NCBI GenBank assembly: GCA_002421005.1 | Contig: DIJC01000021.1 | Span: forward strand, 11,924-75,923 | Origin: Enterobacteriaceae bacterium UBA5654 | GTDB lineage: Bacteria; Pseudomonadota; Gammaproteobacteria; Enterobacterales; Enterobacteriaceae | Length of the DNA stretch: 64,000 bases | Direction: 5' to 3' | Shown here: in pieces, positions 9,340 to 18,236 of the stretch | How positions within the stretch are numbered: position 1 is the stretch's first letter | Layout of the letters: each line of letters starts with the position of its first letter | The notes under the pieces: model-generated | Database searches by the model: none | What the model was told of the DNA's origin: nothing | Seen by the model: only the letters and a program-made list of their open reading frames with translations | Translations under genes and position numbers: made by a program

Positions 9340-9957
9340 ATGAGTGCAATCGCGCCTGGAATGATCCTCCTCGCCTACCTTTGCGGCTCAATTTCCAGCG
9401 CCATTCTGGTCTGCCGCATTGCGGGGCTGCCGGACCCTCGCGAGAGCGGTTCCGGGAATCCTGGGGCAACCAACGTATTACGAATTGGCGGCAAGCGAGC
9501 AGCCGTAGCGGTACTGATTTTCGACGTGCTGAAAGGTATGCTGCCCGTCTGGGGCGCGTATGCGTTAGGCATTGCCCCTTTCTGGCTGGGGCTGATTGCG
9601 ATCGCCGCCTGCCTTGGGCATATCTGGCCGGTGTTCTTTCATTTTCGCGGCGGTAAAGGCGTGGCGACGGCGTTTGGCGCTATCGCCCCCATCGGCTGGG
9701 ATCTCACCGGTGTGATGGCTGGCACCTGGCTACTGACTATTCTGCTTAGCGGCTATTCATCGTTGGGTGCCATTGTCAGCGCGCTTATCGCCCCGTTTTA
9801 CGTCTGGTGGTTTAAGCCGCAGTTTACCTTCCCGGTCTCCATGCTCTCCTGCCTGATTTTGCTGCGCCACCATGACAATATTCAGCGTTTATGGCGGCGT
9901 CAGGAAACCAAAATCTGGACTCGCCTGAAGAAGAAAAAATCAAAAGACCCGAAGTAA
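9340..9957 (+). CDS. plsY: Glycerol-3-phosphate acyltransferase PlsY
   Basis: Inner-membrane enzyme that acylates glycerol-3-phosphate from acyl-phosphate, an early step of phospholipid synthesis (formerly YgiH). The 205-residue protein has about five membrane segments and the conserved loops SGNPGATN near residue 38 and FRGGKGVATAFG near residue 105, which bind phosphate and the acyl donor. The basic C-terminal tail (KKKKSKDPK) is cytosolic. Its stop codon lies inside a hairpin, so translation and termination overlap. Confidence 0.96.
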   Translation: MSAIAPGMILLAYLCGSISSAILVCRIAGLPDPRESGSGNPGATNVLRIGGKRAAVAVLIFDVLKGMLPVWGAYALGIAPFWLGLIAIAACLGHIWPVFFHFRGGKGVATAFGAIAPIGWDLTGVMAGTWLLTILLSGYSSLGAIVSALIAPFYVWWFKPQFTFPVSMLSCLILLRHHDNIQRLWRRQETKIWTRLKKKKSKDPK

Positions 9958-9972
9958 TTCGGGCCTTATTCC
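9948..9972 (+). terminator. plsY terminator overlapping the stop codon
   Basis: CCCGAA-GTAA-TTCGGG forms a 6-bp stem whose 4-nt loop contains bases of the plsY stop codon. It is followed by CCTTATTCC, a weak pyrimidine-rich tail. Confidence 0.55.
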
Positions 9973-10020
9973 CCCAAAACACCTTTCTTTTCAACCGCTT
10001 CGTTATGTCTTATAACCAAA

Positions 10021-10036
10021 TGTGATTTAGCTCACT
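10021..10036 (+). promoter_or_regulatory. CRP (cAMP receptor protein) site upstream of the MFS gene
   Basis: TGTGATTTAGCTCACT matches the CRP consensus TGTGA-N6-TCACA at nine of ten positions. Its centre is about 59 nt upstream of the MFS start codon. A plausible -10 hexamer (TACGTA, 10061-10066) lies downstream, which would place CRP near -44. The site predicts catabolite-controlled expression of the transporter. Whether urease is co-regulated is unclear because a terminator-like hairpin intervenes. Confidence 0.7.
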
Positions 10037-10087
10037 TTCTGGCTATGGGTACTCTTTTGGTACGTATTGCCAACCTAACTAAAGAAA

Positions 10088-11554
10088 ATGACTGACATCA
10101 CTGAATCAGGTTCCGTTGCAACGACAGGGAGCGCCCCCGGCGGCGAGATTAAATGGGTGCGCAACGCCTCTGACGTTACGCAACTGGTTAACGGCGGATC
10201 GCAGGGAAGAGCCAACGCGCGCATCGTTATCGGCATCGCGCTGGGCGGCATTTTCCTTGACGCTTACGATCTCGGCGCGCTGGCCTTCGGCATCAAAGAT
10301 ATTACCCGCGAGTTTAACCTCACGCCTGCTGGCACCGGCATGGTTGCTTCCGCCATCACTTTCGGGGCGATTGTCGGGGCGCTGATCGGTGGCTATCTGA
10401 CGGATAAAATCGGTCGCTACCGCGTTTTTATGGCCGATATGATCTTCTTCGTCGTGGCAGCGATTGCCTGCGCGTTTGCGCCGAATGAATATGTTCTCGC
10501 CGGGGCGCGTTTTGTGATGGGGCTTGGCGTGGGGATTGACCTGCCGGTGGCGATGGCCTTTCTCAGCGAGTTTGCGCGGCTGAAAGGACCGGGTAATAAA
10601 GCTGCCAGCGTCGCCATGTGGTGTCCGACCTGGTATGCCGCCATCAGCATCTCTTATCTGCTGGTGCTGTTTTTCTATGCCGTCCTGCCGGAGAGCCACA
10701 GCGACTGGCTGTGGCGGTTGATCCTCGGCTTTGGCGCCATTCCCGCGCTGGTGATTATCGCCATTCGTAGCCGCTATATGAGCGAATCGCCGGTCTGGGC
10801 AGCGAATCAGGGAAATCTGCAACAGGCCGCGTCAATTCTGCGCAAGGCGTACAACATCAACGCGCACGTGCCGCAGGATGCGCTGGATCGGCCTGCACCG
10901 GTGGTCAACAAAGCCAGGTGGCAAAACTATCTCAATCTTTTCCACGGGGTTTACCTGCGCCGTACCACCCTGGCGACGCTGCTGTCGGTGGTGTCATCGT
11001 TTGCTTATAACGCCGTGGCGTTCGGCCTGCCGGTGATTATCTCCAGTTTCTTCGTGCAGTCGATGCTAACCACCATTCTGATTTCGCTGGCGCTGAATCT
11101 GCTGTTTGCCTTCGTGGGTGGCCTGCTGGCCGTGCGGCTGGTGCCTCGCATTGGCGCATGGCGCATGTCACTTGGCGGCTATGCCTGTCAGCTTATCGCG
11201 CTGCTGGTGCTGGCGCTTATTGGTCGTCCTGACGGCGCGGCGGAAGGTGTGACCGCTGTCGCGATGCTGGCGCTGTTTTTGTTCGGTCAGGGCTTTGGGC
11301 CGGGGGCGCATACGATGACGTTTGCCTCCCTTAGCTATCCGACCTCGCTGCGCGGCGTGGGCGTGGGCCTCAACCAGACGCTGATGCGCAGTAGCTCCAC
11401 GTTATCCCTGTTCCTGTTCCCGCTGCTGGTAGCCTCGCTGGATACCGCCGTGTTCTGGATTATCGCTATCGCTCCGCTGATCGGTCTGGTGTCGCTGCTG
11501 GCGATCCGCTGGGAGCCGTCAGGCTATGATATTGACGCGGAAGATTACCGTTAA
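10088..11554 (+). CDS. MFS transporter, sugar/organic-acid porter type
   Basis: A 488-residue major facilitator with about 12 membrane helices and a polar cytosolic N-terminus of roughly 45 residues. The loop between helices 2 and 3 holds the MFS signature as GYLTDKIGRYRVF, and FARLKGPGNKAA and RSRYMSESPVW are typical of the sugar/aromatic-acid porter branch. I do not recognise a specific substrate. The gene occupies the site where E. coli has ttdR-ttdABT. It is preceded by a near-consensus CRP site and followed by a strong hairpin before ureD, so it is probably its own unit. A role in urea metabolism is not supported, since urea transporters are of other families. Confidence 0.85.
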   Translation: MTDITESGSVATTGSAPGGEIKWVRNASDVTQLVNGGSQGRANARIVIGIALGGIFLDAYDLGALAFGIKDITREFNLTPAGTGMVASAITFGAIVGALIGGYLTDKIGRYRVFMADMIFFVVAAIACAFAPNEYVLAGARFVMGLGVGIDLPVAMAFLSEFARLKGPGNKAASVAMWCPTWYAAISISYLLVLFFYAVLPESHSDWLWRLILGFGAIPALVIIAIRSRYMSESPVWAANQGNLQQAASILRKAYNINAHVPQDALDRPAPVVNKARWQNYLNLFHGVYLRRTTLATLLSVVSSFAYNAVAFGLPVIISSFFVQSMLTTILISLALNLLFAFVGGLLAVRLVPRIGAWRMSLGGYACQLIALLVLALIGRPDGAAEGVTAVAMLALFLFGQGFGPGAHTMTFASLSYPTSLRGVGVGLNQTLMRSSSTLSLFLFPLLVASLDTAVFWIIAIAPLIGLVSLLAIRWEPSGYDIDAEDYR

Positions 11555-11564
11555 TCTCCTTCCC

Positions 11565-11590
11565 CCGGCGCATTTCTGCGCCGGTTTTCC
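11565..11590 (+). terminator. Rho-independent terminator after the MFS gene
   Basis: CCGGCGCA-TTTC-TGCGCCGG, a perfect 8-bp GC-rich stem, is followed by TTTTCC. It separates the transporter from ureD. Confidence 0.8.
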
Positions 11591-11676
11591 TCTCTCATCC
11601 ATAAGCGACTCGTATGACAGGGTTTATTTCTGCCAGGGCATACTGAAGCAGAATATGACGAGCGGATGGATGCAGG

Positions 11677-12504
11677 ATGTTAGTCACCCAGGTCACTGAT
11701 AAAAGAGATAAAGGCTGGCAGGCGTCGCTTGCGTTGCAGTTTTCTCACACCCCGGAGAAGACCGTTTTGCGCTCGGCCCGCCACCTCGGACCGCTCACGG
11801 TACAGCGCCCCTTTTATCCTGAAGATAACACCTGCCATCTCTACCTGCTGCATCCCCCCGGCGGTATTGTCGGCGGCGATGCGCTGGAGATAACCGTCCG
11901 GCTGGATAAACACAGCCACGTCCTGCTGACCATGCCCGGTGCCAGCAAGTTTTATCGCAGCGGTGGCGCAACGGCGCGCCTGACCCAGCATTTCCATCTG
12001 GCGGAGAACGCCACGCTGGAGTGGCTACCGCAGGACGCGATTTTCTTTCCCGGCGCGCAGGCGCGCGTGCACTCTGTTTTTCACCTCCGGGCCAGCGCGC
12101 GTTTGCTGGCGTGGGATCTGCTGTGCCTCGGCCGCCCGGTGCTGAACGAGCCTTTCAGTCCCGGATGCCTGCATAACCGACTGGAAGTATGGAAAGACGA
12201 GCAGCCGCTGCTGATTGAACAACTTCGCCTCGCGCAGGGCGATCTGTCCCCGGTCGCCGGGCGTCCGTGGGTGGGCACCCTGCTGTTTTACCCGGGCACC
12301 GACGCGCTGCTTGACGGCGTGCGAGAGCGGCTTGCCACGCTTGGCGATTATGCTGGCGCGACGCTCGTCGATGAACTGCTGACGGTACGCTTTCTCAGTG
12401 ATGACAACCTGATTTGCCAGCGGGCGATGCGTGAAATCTGGTGCTACGTCCGTCCGCACCTGACAGGTAAACCGCCCGTGCTCCCCCGTATCTGGCTGAC
12501 ATAA
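11677..12504 (+). CDS. ureD: Urease accessory protein UreD (UreH)
   Basis: Scaffold chaperone that binds apo-urease and recruits UreF and UreG for nickel insertion. The 275-residue sequence resembles Klebsiella UreD throughout: GPLTVQRPFYPE near residue 45, HPPGGIVGGD near 60, MPGASKFYRS near 90 and the C-terminal VLPRIWLT. It is first in ureDABCEFG, a compact operon with gaps or overlaps of at most 9 nt. The start at 11677 lacks a strong Shine-Dalgarno sequence, although GGATGCAGG lies just upstream. Confidence 0.95.
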   Translation: MLVTQVTDKRDKGWQASLALQFSHTPEKTVLRSARHLGPLTVQRPFYPEDNTCHLYLLHPPGGIVGGDALEITVRLDKHSHVLLTMPGASKFYRSGGATARLTQHFHLAENATLEWLPQDAIFFPGAQARVHSVFHLRASARLLAWDLLCLGRPVLNEPFSPGCLHNRLEVWKDEQPLLIEQLRLAQGDLSPVAGRPWVGTLLFYPGTDALLDGVRERLATLGDYAGATLVDELLTVRFLSDDNLICQRAMREIWCYVRPHLTGKPPVLPRIWLT

Positions 12505-12513
12505 GAGACCCCT

Positions 12514-12816
12514 ATGGAACTGACGCCGAGAGAAAAAGATAAGCTGCTGCTATTCACCGCCGCCCTCGTGGCGGAAAGACGCCTTGCGCGCGGCCTGAAG
12601 CTGAATTACCCGGAAGCCGTAGCGCTGATCAGCGCCTTCATTATGGAAGGCGCGCGCGACGGCAAAAGCGTCGCCTCGCTGATGGAAGACGGGCGGCACG
12701 TCCTCACCCGCGATCAGGTGATGGAGGGGATCCCGGAGATGATCCCGGATATTCAGGTTGAAGCGACCTTCCCGGACGGCTCCAAGCTGGTCACCGTTCA
12801 TAATCCGATTCAGTGA
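12514..12816 (+). CDS. ureA: Urease subunit gamma
   Basis: Smallest structural subunit of the (alpha-beta-gamma)3 urease, which hydrolyses urea to ammonia and carbamate. The 100-residue length and the start MELTPREKDKLLLFTAALVAERR are standard for the three-subunit enzyme. The gene begins 9 nt after ureD and is followed 9 nt later by ureB. The separate gamma and beta subunits exclude the fused forms seen in Helicobacter and plants. Confidence 0.97.
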   Translation: MELTPREKDKLLLFTAALVAERRLARGLKLNYPEAVALISAFIMEGARDGKSVASLMEDGRHVLTRDQVMEGIPEMIPDIQVEATFPDGSKLVTVHNPIQ

Positions 12817-12825
12817 GGACGCACG

Positions 12826-13146
12826 ATGATCCCAGGCGAATATAAGATCCAGAGCGGCGAAATCGAAATTAATCAGGGCCGTCCCACGCTGACGGTCGTC
12901 GTTGAAAATCATGGCGATCGTCCGATCCAGATCGGATCGCACTATCACTTTTATGAGGTAAACCCGGCGCTGAAGTTCGACCGCGAGCGCTGCAAAGGTT
13001 TCCGGCTGAACATTGCGGCTGGCACGGCGGTACGTTTTGAGCCGGGGCAGAAGCGCGAGGTCACGCTGGTCGCGGTGGCGGGCGAACGCCGTATTTTTGG
13101 TTTTCGCGGTGAAGTAATGGGCCGCCTGGAGGCAGATCATGACTAA
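12826..13146 (+). CDS. ureB: Urease subunit beta
   Basis: 106-residue beta subunit, beginning MIPGEYKIQSGEIEINQGR and containing the conserved VENHGDRPIQIGSHYHFYEVN near residue 30. It lines the shell of the urease trimer. The end of the gene overlaps the start of ureC by 8 nt (ATGACTAA), implying translational coupling of the beta and alpha subunits. Confidence 0.97.
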   Translation: MIPGEYKIQSGEIEINQGRPTLTVVVENHGDRPIQIGSHYHFYEVNPALKFDRERCKGFRLNIAAGTAVRFEPGQKREVTLVAVAGERRIFGFRGEVMGRLEADHD

Positions 13147-14842
13147 GGTATCGCGCCAGGCGTGGGCCGATATGTTTGGCCCCACCACCGGCGACAAAGT
13201 CCGACTGGCGGACAGCGACCTGTGGATCGAAGTGGAAAACGATTTCACCACCCACGGGGAAGAGGTGAAATTCGGCGGCGGTAAAGTGATCCGCGACGGC
13301 ATGGGTCAGGGGCAGATGCCTGCCCGCGAGTGTATGGATCTGGTGCTGACCAATGCGCTGATTATCGATCACTGGGGGATCGTCAAAGCGGATATCGGCG
13401 TTAAGGACGGACGGATCGCGGCCGTTGGCAAAGCGGGCAACCCGGATATTCAGCCTGACGTCACCATTCCCATTGGCGCGGCCACTGAAATTATCGCGGC
13501 GGAAGGCAAAATCGTTACCGCAGGCGGCGTCGATACGCACATTCACTGGATTTGCCCGCAGCAGGCAGAGGAGGCGCTGGTCTCCGGCGTAACGACTATG
13601 ATCGGCGGCGGCACCGGCCCGGCGGCGGGCACCAACGCCACGACCTGTACACCCGGCCCGTGGTACATCGCCCGCATGTTGCAGGCCGCAGACGCGCTTC
13701 CCGTGAATATCGGCCTGCTGGGTAAAGGCAATAGCGCTAACCCACAGGCGCTGCGCGAGCAGGTCGCCGCCGGGGCTATTGGCCTGAAAATTCATGAAGA
13801 CTGGGGCGCAACGCCTGCGGCCATCGACTGTTCGCTGACGGTGGCGGATGAGATGGATATTCAGGTGGCGCTGCACAGCGATACGCTTAATGAATCCGGC
13901 TTTGTGGAAGACACGCTGGCGGCAATTGGCGATCGCACCATTCACACTTTTCATACCGAAGGCGCGGGCGGCGGTCATGCGCCGGATATTATTACCGCCT
14001 GCGCGCATCCGAATATTCTGCCCTCCTCCACCAACCCGACGCTGCCCTACACCGTCAACACCATCGACGAACATCTCGATATGCTGATGGTCTGCCATCA
14101 TCTTGACCCGGATATCGCCGAAGACGTGGCCTTTGCCGAATCGCGCATTCGTCGGGAAACCATTGCCGCGGAAGATGTGCTGCATGACCTGGGCGCGTTT
14201 TCGCTGACCTCGTCAGATTCGCAGGCGATGGGACGCGTGGGCGAGGTGATTTTGCGCACCTGGCAGGTGGCGCACCGGATGAAAGCCCAGCGCGGCCCGC
14301 TTGCGGAAGAAACCGGCGATAACGACAACGCACGCGTCAAACGCTACATCGCTAAATACACCATCAACCCGGCGTTGACCCACGGCATCGCCCACGAAGT
14401 CGGCTCCATTGAAGCCGGTAAGCTGGCGGATCTGGTGGTCTGGTCGCCCGCATTCTTTGGCGTGAAGCCCGCCACGATTGTGAAGGGCGGCATGATCGCC
14501 TGCGCCCCCATGGGTGATATCAACGCGTCTATTCCGACTCCGCAACCGGTTCACTACCGGCCGATGTTTGGCGCGCTGGGTGCCGCCCGCCACGCCTGCC
14601 GCATGACGTTTATTTCGCAGGCAGCGCAGGCGGGTAACGTCGCGCAGCAGCTTCATTTGCAGAGCGCGATCGGCGTGGTGAAAGGATGCCGGACGGTGAA
14701 AAAACGCGACATGATCCACAACAGCCTGCAACCGGCGATTACCGTTGATGCCCAGACCTATGAAGTGCGCATTGACGGCGAACTCATTACCAGCGAACCG
14801 GCAGAAGAACTGCCGATGGCACAACGTTATTTTCTGTTTTAA
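13139..14842 (+). CDS. ureC: Urease catalytic subunit alpha
   Basis: Catalytic subunit carrying the dinuclear nickel site. The length of 567 residues equals that of the K. aerogenes enzyme and the numbering coincides. His134 and His136 lie in HIHW. Lys217, which becomes carbamylated and bridges both nickels, lies in GLKIHEDWG. His246 (VALHSD) and His272 (FHTEGAGGGH) are present, as are the flap Cys319-His320 (VCHHLDPD) and Asp360 (TSSDSQAMGR). All ligands are intact, so the enzyme should be active once UreD-F-G-E load nickel. Confidence 0.98.
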   Translation: MTKVSRQAWADMFGPTTGDKVRLADSDLWIEVENDFTTHGEEVKFGGGKVIRDGMGQGQMPARECMDLVLTNALIIDHWGIVKADIGVKDGRIAAVGKAGNPDIQPDVTIPIGAATEIIAAEGKIVTAGGVDTHIHWICPQQAEEALVSGVTTMIGGGTGPAAGTNATTCTPGPWYIARMLQAADALPVNIGLLGKGNSANPQALREQVAAGAIGLKIHEDWGATPAAIDCSLTVADEMDIQVALHSDTLNESGFVEDTLAAIGDRTIHTFHTEGAGGGHAPDIITACAHPNILPSSTNPTLPYTVNTIDEHLDMLMVCHHLDPDIAEDVAFAESRIRRETIAAEDVLHDLGAFSLTSSDSQAMGRVGEVILRTWQVAHRMKAQRGPLAEETGDNDNARVKRYIAKYTINPALTHGIAHEVGSIEAGKLADLVVWSPAFFGVKPATIVKGGMIACAPMGDINASIPTPQPVHYRPMFGALGAARHACRMTFISQAAQAGNVAQQLHLQSAIGVVKGCRTVKKRDMIHNSLQPAITVDAQTYEVRIDGELITSEPAEELPMAQRYFLF

Positions 14843-14851
14843 GGAGCCGCC

Positions 14852-15304
14852 ATGCTGTATTTAACGACCCGCCTCACCGCGCCCGCCAGCGTTACGGCGA
14901 CGGTAACGCTGCCGATTGATGTCCGGGTGAAAAGCCGGGCGAAAGTGACCTTAAGCGACGGACGCGAAGCCGGGCTGATGCTACCGCGCGGGCTACAGTT
15001 GCGCGGCGGCGATCTGCTGGGTAGCGATGACGGCAGCGAGATCATTGAAGTCATCGCCGCCGATGAATCGGTTTCGGTGGTGCGCTGTGACGACCCGTTT
15101 CTGCTCGCTAAAGCCTGCTATCACCTCGGCAACCGCCACGTCCCGCTGCAAATTTTGCCGGGCGAGCTGCGCTATCACCACGATCACGTGCTGGATGAAA
15201 TGCTGCGCCAGTTTGCGCTGGAAGTGACGTTCGCCCACCTGCCGTTTGAGCCAGAGGCCGGGGCGTATTCTGCACAGGCCCATTCCCACGCGCATGCACA
15301 TTAA
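14852..15304 (+). CDS. ureE: Urease accessory nickel chaperone UreE
   Basis: Delivers nickel to the UreG-UreF-UreD-apourease complex. The 150-residue protein has an N-terminal peptide-binding domain and a ferredoxin-like metal-binding domain; the conserved ELRYHHDHVLDEML segment near residue 110 holds metal-binding histidines. It ends in a short His-rich tail (HSHAHAH), shorter than the ten-histidine tail of K. aerogenes UreE. The ureF start codon follows the stop directly with no gap. Confidence 0.96.
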   Translation: MLYLTTRLTAPASVTATVTLPIDVRVKSRAKVTLSDGREAGLMLPRGLQLRGGDLLGSDDGSEIIEVIAADESVSVVRCDDPFLLAKACYHLGNRHVPLQILPGELRYHHDHVLDEMLRQFALEVTFAHLPFEPEAGAYSAQAHSHAHAH

Positions 15305-15979
15305 ATGACGGATCCCGTACAGTGGCTGCGTCTGATGCAGCTTGCCAGCAGCAGCCTGCCCGTCGGCTCGTTTACCTGGTCGCAGGGGCTGGAATGGGCA
15401 GTGGAAGCGGGCTGGATCGCTGACAGCGCAGGCTTCCACCGCTGGCAGATTCAGCAGATGGAACGCAGTTTTTTCACCGTCGATCTGCCCATTTTTGCCC
15501 GGCTTTATCGCGCCTGCGCGACGGATGACATCGACCAGGCCCGGCGCTGGACCGCCTGCCTGCTGGCCTGCCGTGAAACGCGGGAATTGCGGGCAGAAGA
15601 GCGCAATCGCGGCGCGGCCTTCACCCGGCTGGTCACCGACTGGGAGCCGGACTGCCCTCCGGCCTGGCGCACACTGTTCGCGCAAAGCCAGCTCTGCGGC
15701 ATGGCCTGGCTGGGCGTGCGCTGGCGGATCGAGCTGAACGCGCTGGCGCTCAGCCTCGGTTATAGCTGGATCGAAAGCGCGGTGATGGCGGGCGTTAAGC
15801 TGGTGCCGTTCGGTCAGCAGGCGGCGCAACAGCTGATCCTGTCTCTGAGCGCGCGCTACGCGGCGGGAATGGAGAATGCGCTTCTTCTTCCCGATGACGA
15901 CATTGGCTCGGCCACACCGCTGACCGCCATCGCTTCATCACGCCATGAAACCCAATATTCGCGTCTGTTCCGTTCCTGA
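15305..15979 (+). CDS. ureF: Urease accessory protein UreF
   Basis: Helical protein that bridges UreD and UreG and is thought to gate GTPase-dependent nickel transfer. The 224 residues show the family hallmarks LASSSLPVGSFTWSQGLEWA near the N-terminus and GMAWLGVRW near residue 135. Its ATG immediately follows the ureE stop (TAAATG), so it is probably translated by coupling. It ends 9 nt before ureG. Confidence 0.96.
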   Translation: MTDPVQWLRLMQLASSSLPVGSFTWSQGLEWAVEAGWIADSAGFHRWQIQQMERSFFTVDLPIFARLYRACATDDIDQARRWTACLLACRETRELRAEERNRGAAFTRLVTDWEPDCPPAWRTLFAQSQLCGMAWLGVRWRIELNALALSLGYSWIESAVMAGVKLVPFGQQAAQQLILSLSARYAAGMENALLLPDDDIGSATPLTAIASSRHETQYSRLFRS

Positions 15980-15988
15980 GGAGAACTT

Positions 15989-16606
15989 ATGACAAGTTAT
16001 AAACACCCCCTGCGCGTCGGCGTCGGTGGACCGGTCGGGTCCGGGAAAACGGCCCTGCTGGAAGCGCTGTGTAAAGCCATGCGTAATTCCTGGCAACTGG
16101 CGGTTGTCACTAACGACATCTACACCAAAGAAGATCAGCGTATCCTCACCGAGGCAGGCGCGCTGGAGCCGGAACGCATCGTCGGGGTGGAAACCGGCGG
16201 CTGTCCGCATACCGCCATCCGTGAAGATGCCTCGATGAACCTCGCCGCGGTAGAAGCGCTGAGCGAAAAATTTGGCAACCTGGATTTGATATTTGTGGAA
16301 AGCGGCGGCGACAACCTGAGCGCCACTTTCAGCCCGGAACTGGCGGATTTAACGATCTACGTGATTGACGTAGCGGAAGGCGAGAAGATCCCGCGCAAGG
16401 GCGGGCCGGGGATCACCAAATCCGATTTTCTGGTGATCAACAAAACCGACCTCGCCCCCTACGTCGGCGCATCGCTGGAAATCATGGAGCGCGACACCCT
16501 GCGGATGCGCGGCGAGCGTCCGTGGACCTTTACCAACTTAAAATCGGGTGACGGGTTGGGGAAAATTATCGCGTTTCTGGAAGACAGAGGGATGCTGAAA
16601 GAATAA
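15989..16606 (+). CDS. ureG: Urease accessory GTPase UreG
   Basis: SIMIBI-class GTPase that powers nickel insertion into urease. The 205-residue protein has the P-loop GPVGSGKT near residue 15, the conserved metal-binding CPH (GGCPHTA) near residue 71, and the guanine-specificity motif NKTDLAPYVG near residue 150. It is last in the urease operon and ends at a REP-like sequence. No nickel uptake genes such as ureJ or nikABCDE are adjacent. Confidence 0.97.
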   Translation: MTSYKHPLRVGVGGPVGSGKTALLEALCKAMRNSWQLAVVTNDIYTKEDQRILTEAGALEPERIVGVETGGCPHTAIREDASMNLAAVEALSEKFGNLDLIFVESGGDNLSATFSPELADLTIYVIDVAEGEKIPRKGGPGITKSDFLVINKTDLAPYVGASLEIMERDTLRMRGERPWTFTNLKSGDGLGKIIAFLEDRGMLKE

Positions 16607-16612
16607 ATAACA

Positions 16613-16644
16613 TGCCGGATCGCGCCTCTGGACGCCATCCGGCA
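16613..16644. repeat. REP-like palindrome between ureG and tsaD
   Basis: The sequence starts TGCCGGAT and ends ATCCGGCA, framing a GC-rich centre, as in enterobacterial REP/BIME elements. It lies between the convergent genes ureG and tsaD and may stabilise mRNA ends or act as a terminator for either. Confidence 0.65.
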
Positions 16645-16652
16645 AAAAACCG

Positions 16653-17666
16653 CTACGCCGCAGGCAGCTCCGCCAGCGGCCAGCGCGGGCGCACGGTAAC
16701 GCCGAGATCGGCCGTCGTGCCCGCTTTGAAGCGCACCATGCCCGCATAGGCGATCATCGCGCCGTTATCGGTACAAAATTCCGGCCGGGCATAAAACACC
16801 TCGCCGCGCCGCTTTTGCATCATCTCCGCCAGCTTCACCCGCAGGGTACGGTTGGCGCTCACGCCGCCCGCCATCACCAGACGTTTAAAACCGGTTTGAT
16901 CCAGCGCGCGCTTGCACTTAATCATCAGAGTATCGACCACCGCGTCTTCAAACGCGCGGGCGATGTCGGCGCGGGTCTGATCGTCAGCATCGTTATTGCG
17001 GATCGTATTGGCGGCGAAGGTTTTCAGGCCGGAGAAGCTGAAATCCAGCCCTGGACGGTCGGTCATCGGACGCGGGAAAACGAAGCGCCCTTCCGTACCC
17101 TGCGCAGCCATTTTCGACAGCATCGGGCCGCCGGGATAATCCAGCCCCAGCAGCTTGGCGGTTTTATCGAAAGCTTCACCCGCCGCGTCGTCAATGGATT
17201 CACCCAGCAGAGCATATTGACCGATCCCGGTCACGCTAATCAGCTGCGTGTGACCACCGGAAACCAGCAGCGCCACAAAGGGGAAGGCGGGCGGATTCTC
17301 TTCCAGCATCGGAGCCAGCAAATGTCCTTCCATATGGTGTACCGGGATCGCCGGAACGTCCCAGGCAAACGCCAGTGACCGACCGACGGTTGCACCGACC
17401 AGCAGCGCGCCGACCAGCCCTGGCCCTGCGGTATAGGCCACCGCGTCAATATCTTTTGCCGTCAGCCCGGACTCTTTCAGCGCCGCCTGGATCAGCGGCA
17501 CGGTTTTGCGCACGTGATCGCGGGAGGCCAGCTCCGGCACCACGCCGCCGTAGTCAGCGTGCAATTTCACCTGACTATACAATTGGTTGGCTAACAGACC
17601 TTTTTCGTCGTCGTAAATGGCGATGCCGGTTTCATCGCAGGATGTTTCAATACCCAGTACACGCAT
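16653..17666 (-). CDS. tsaD: tRNA N6-threonylcarbamoyladenosine transferase subunit TsaD
   Basis: Essential enzyme (formerly Gcp/YgjD) that, with TsaB and TsaE, transfers threonylcarbamoyl to A37 of tRNAs decoding ANN codons. The 337-residue ASKHA-fold protein starts MRVLGIETSCDETG. The metal-binding HxxxH is present as HHMEGH near residue 110, and the nucleotide-binding VMAGGVSANRTLR lies near residue 270. It is divergent from rpsU across 237 nt, as in E. coli. Confidence 0.97.
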   Translation of the reverse strand: MRVLGIETSCDETGIAIYDDEKGLLANQLYSQVKLHADYGGVVPELASRDHVRKTVPLIQAALKESGLTAKDIDAVAYTAGPGLVGALLVGATVGRSLAFAWDVPAIPVHHMEGHLLAPMLEENPPAFPFVALLVSGGHTQLISVTGIGQYALLGESIDDAAGEAFDKTAKLLGLDYPGGPMLSKMAAQGTEGRFVFPRPMTDRPGLDFSFSGLKTFAANTIRNNDADDQTRADIARAFEDAVVDTLMIKCKRALDQTGFKRLVMAGGVSANRTLRVKLAEMMQKRRGEVFYARPEFCTDNGAMIAYAGMVRFKAGTTADLGVTVRPRWPLAELPAA

Positions 17667-17803
17667 GGCTTGTTTTACCTCATTTCAATACCGCGCAGTG
17701 TAGGGCCAATGGTCGTGGTTGTAAAACTTTGCTCACCCCTGGCAGTAAGGTCGTGTATACTCCTCACCCTTATAAATGTCCTGTTCAAAAACGGCAGCGG
17801 TGC

Positions 17804-17833
17804 TTTACAAAGCAGCAGCATTTGCAGTAAAAT
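17804..17833 (+). promoter_or_regulatory. Candidate sigma-70 promoter of rpsU-dnaG-rpoD
   Basis: TTTACA, an 18-nt spacer and TAAAAT lie about 70 nt upstream of rpsU. A further TATACT-like -10 element lies near 17756-17761. The E. coli operon has tandem promoters in this interval, so both may be used. Confidence 0.55.
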
Positions 17834-17864
17834 TCCGCACCATTTTGAAATAAGCTGGCGTTGA

Positions 17865-18119
<255 letters not shown>

Positions 18120-18123
18120 TGAT

Positions 18124-18147
18124 ATGAGGGCATAAGCTCTCATTTTT
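18124..18147 (+). terminator. Attenuating terminator between rpsU and dnaG
   Basis: ATGAGGGC-ATAA-GCTCTCAT forms an 8-bp stem with one G-U pair, followed by TTTT. It is the counterpart of the E. coli T1 terminator that limits read-through into dnaG. Confidence 0.8.
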
Positions 18148-18236
18148 CAGACCGAGTTGTAGTGGTAAGGCCGTGCTTCCGTAAGGAATGCGCGGCTTAT
18201 TTTCGTTTACGAGTTGGTAAAAATTGAACGGGGCTT

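Noticed and set aside
13061..14185. 374-codon minus-strand reading frame opposite ureB/ureC
   Set aside because: Shadow of the highly conserved ureC gene, with Arg/Gly/His-rich low-quality sequence and no ribosome-binding site.
17781..17797. CTG-N11-CAG sequence upstream of rpsU as a LexA box
   Set aside because: CTGTTCAAAAACGGCAG has a spacing of 11 rather than 10 and poor inner symmetry. The E. coli operon has been linked to LexA, but this sequence is too weak to claim.
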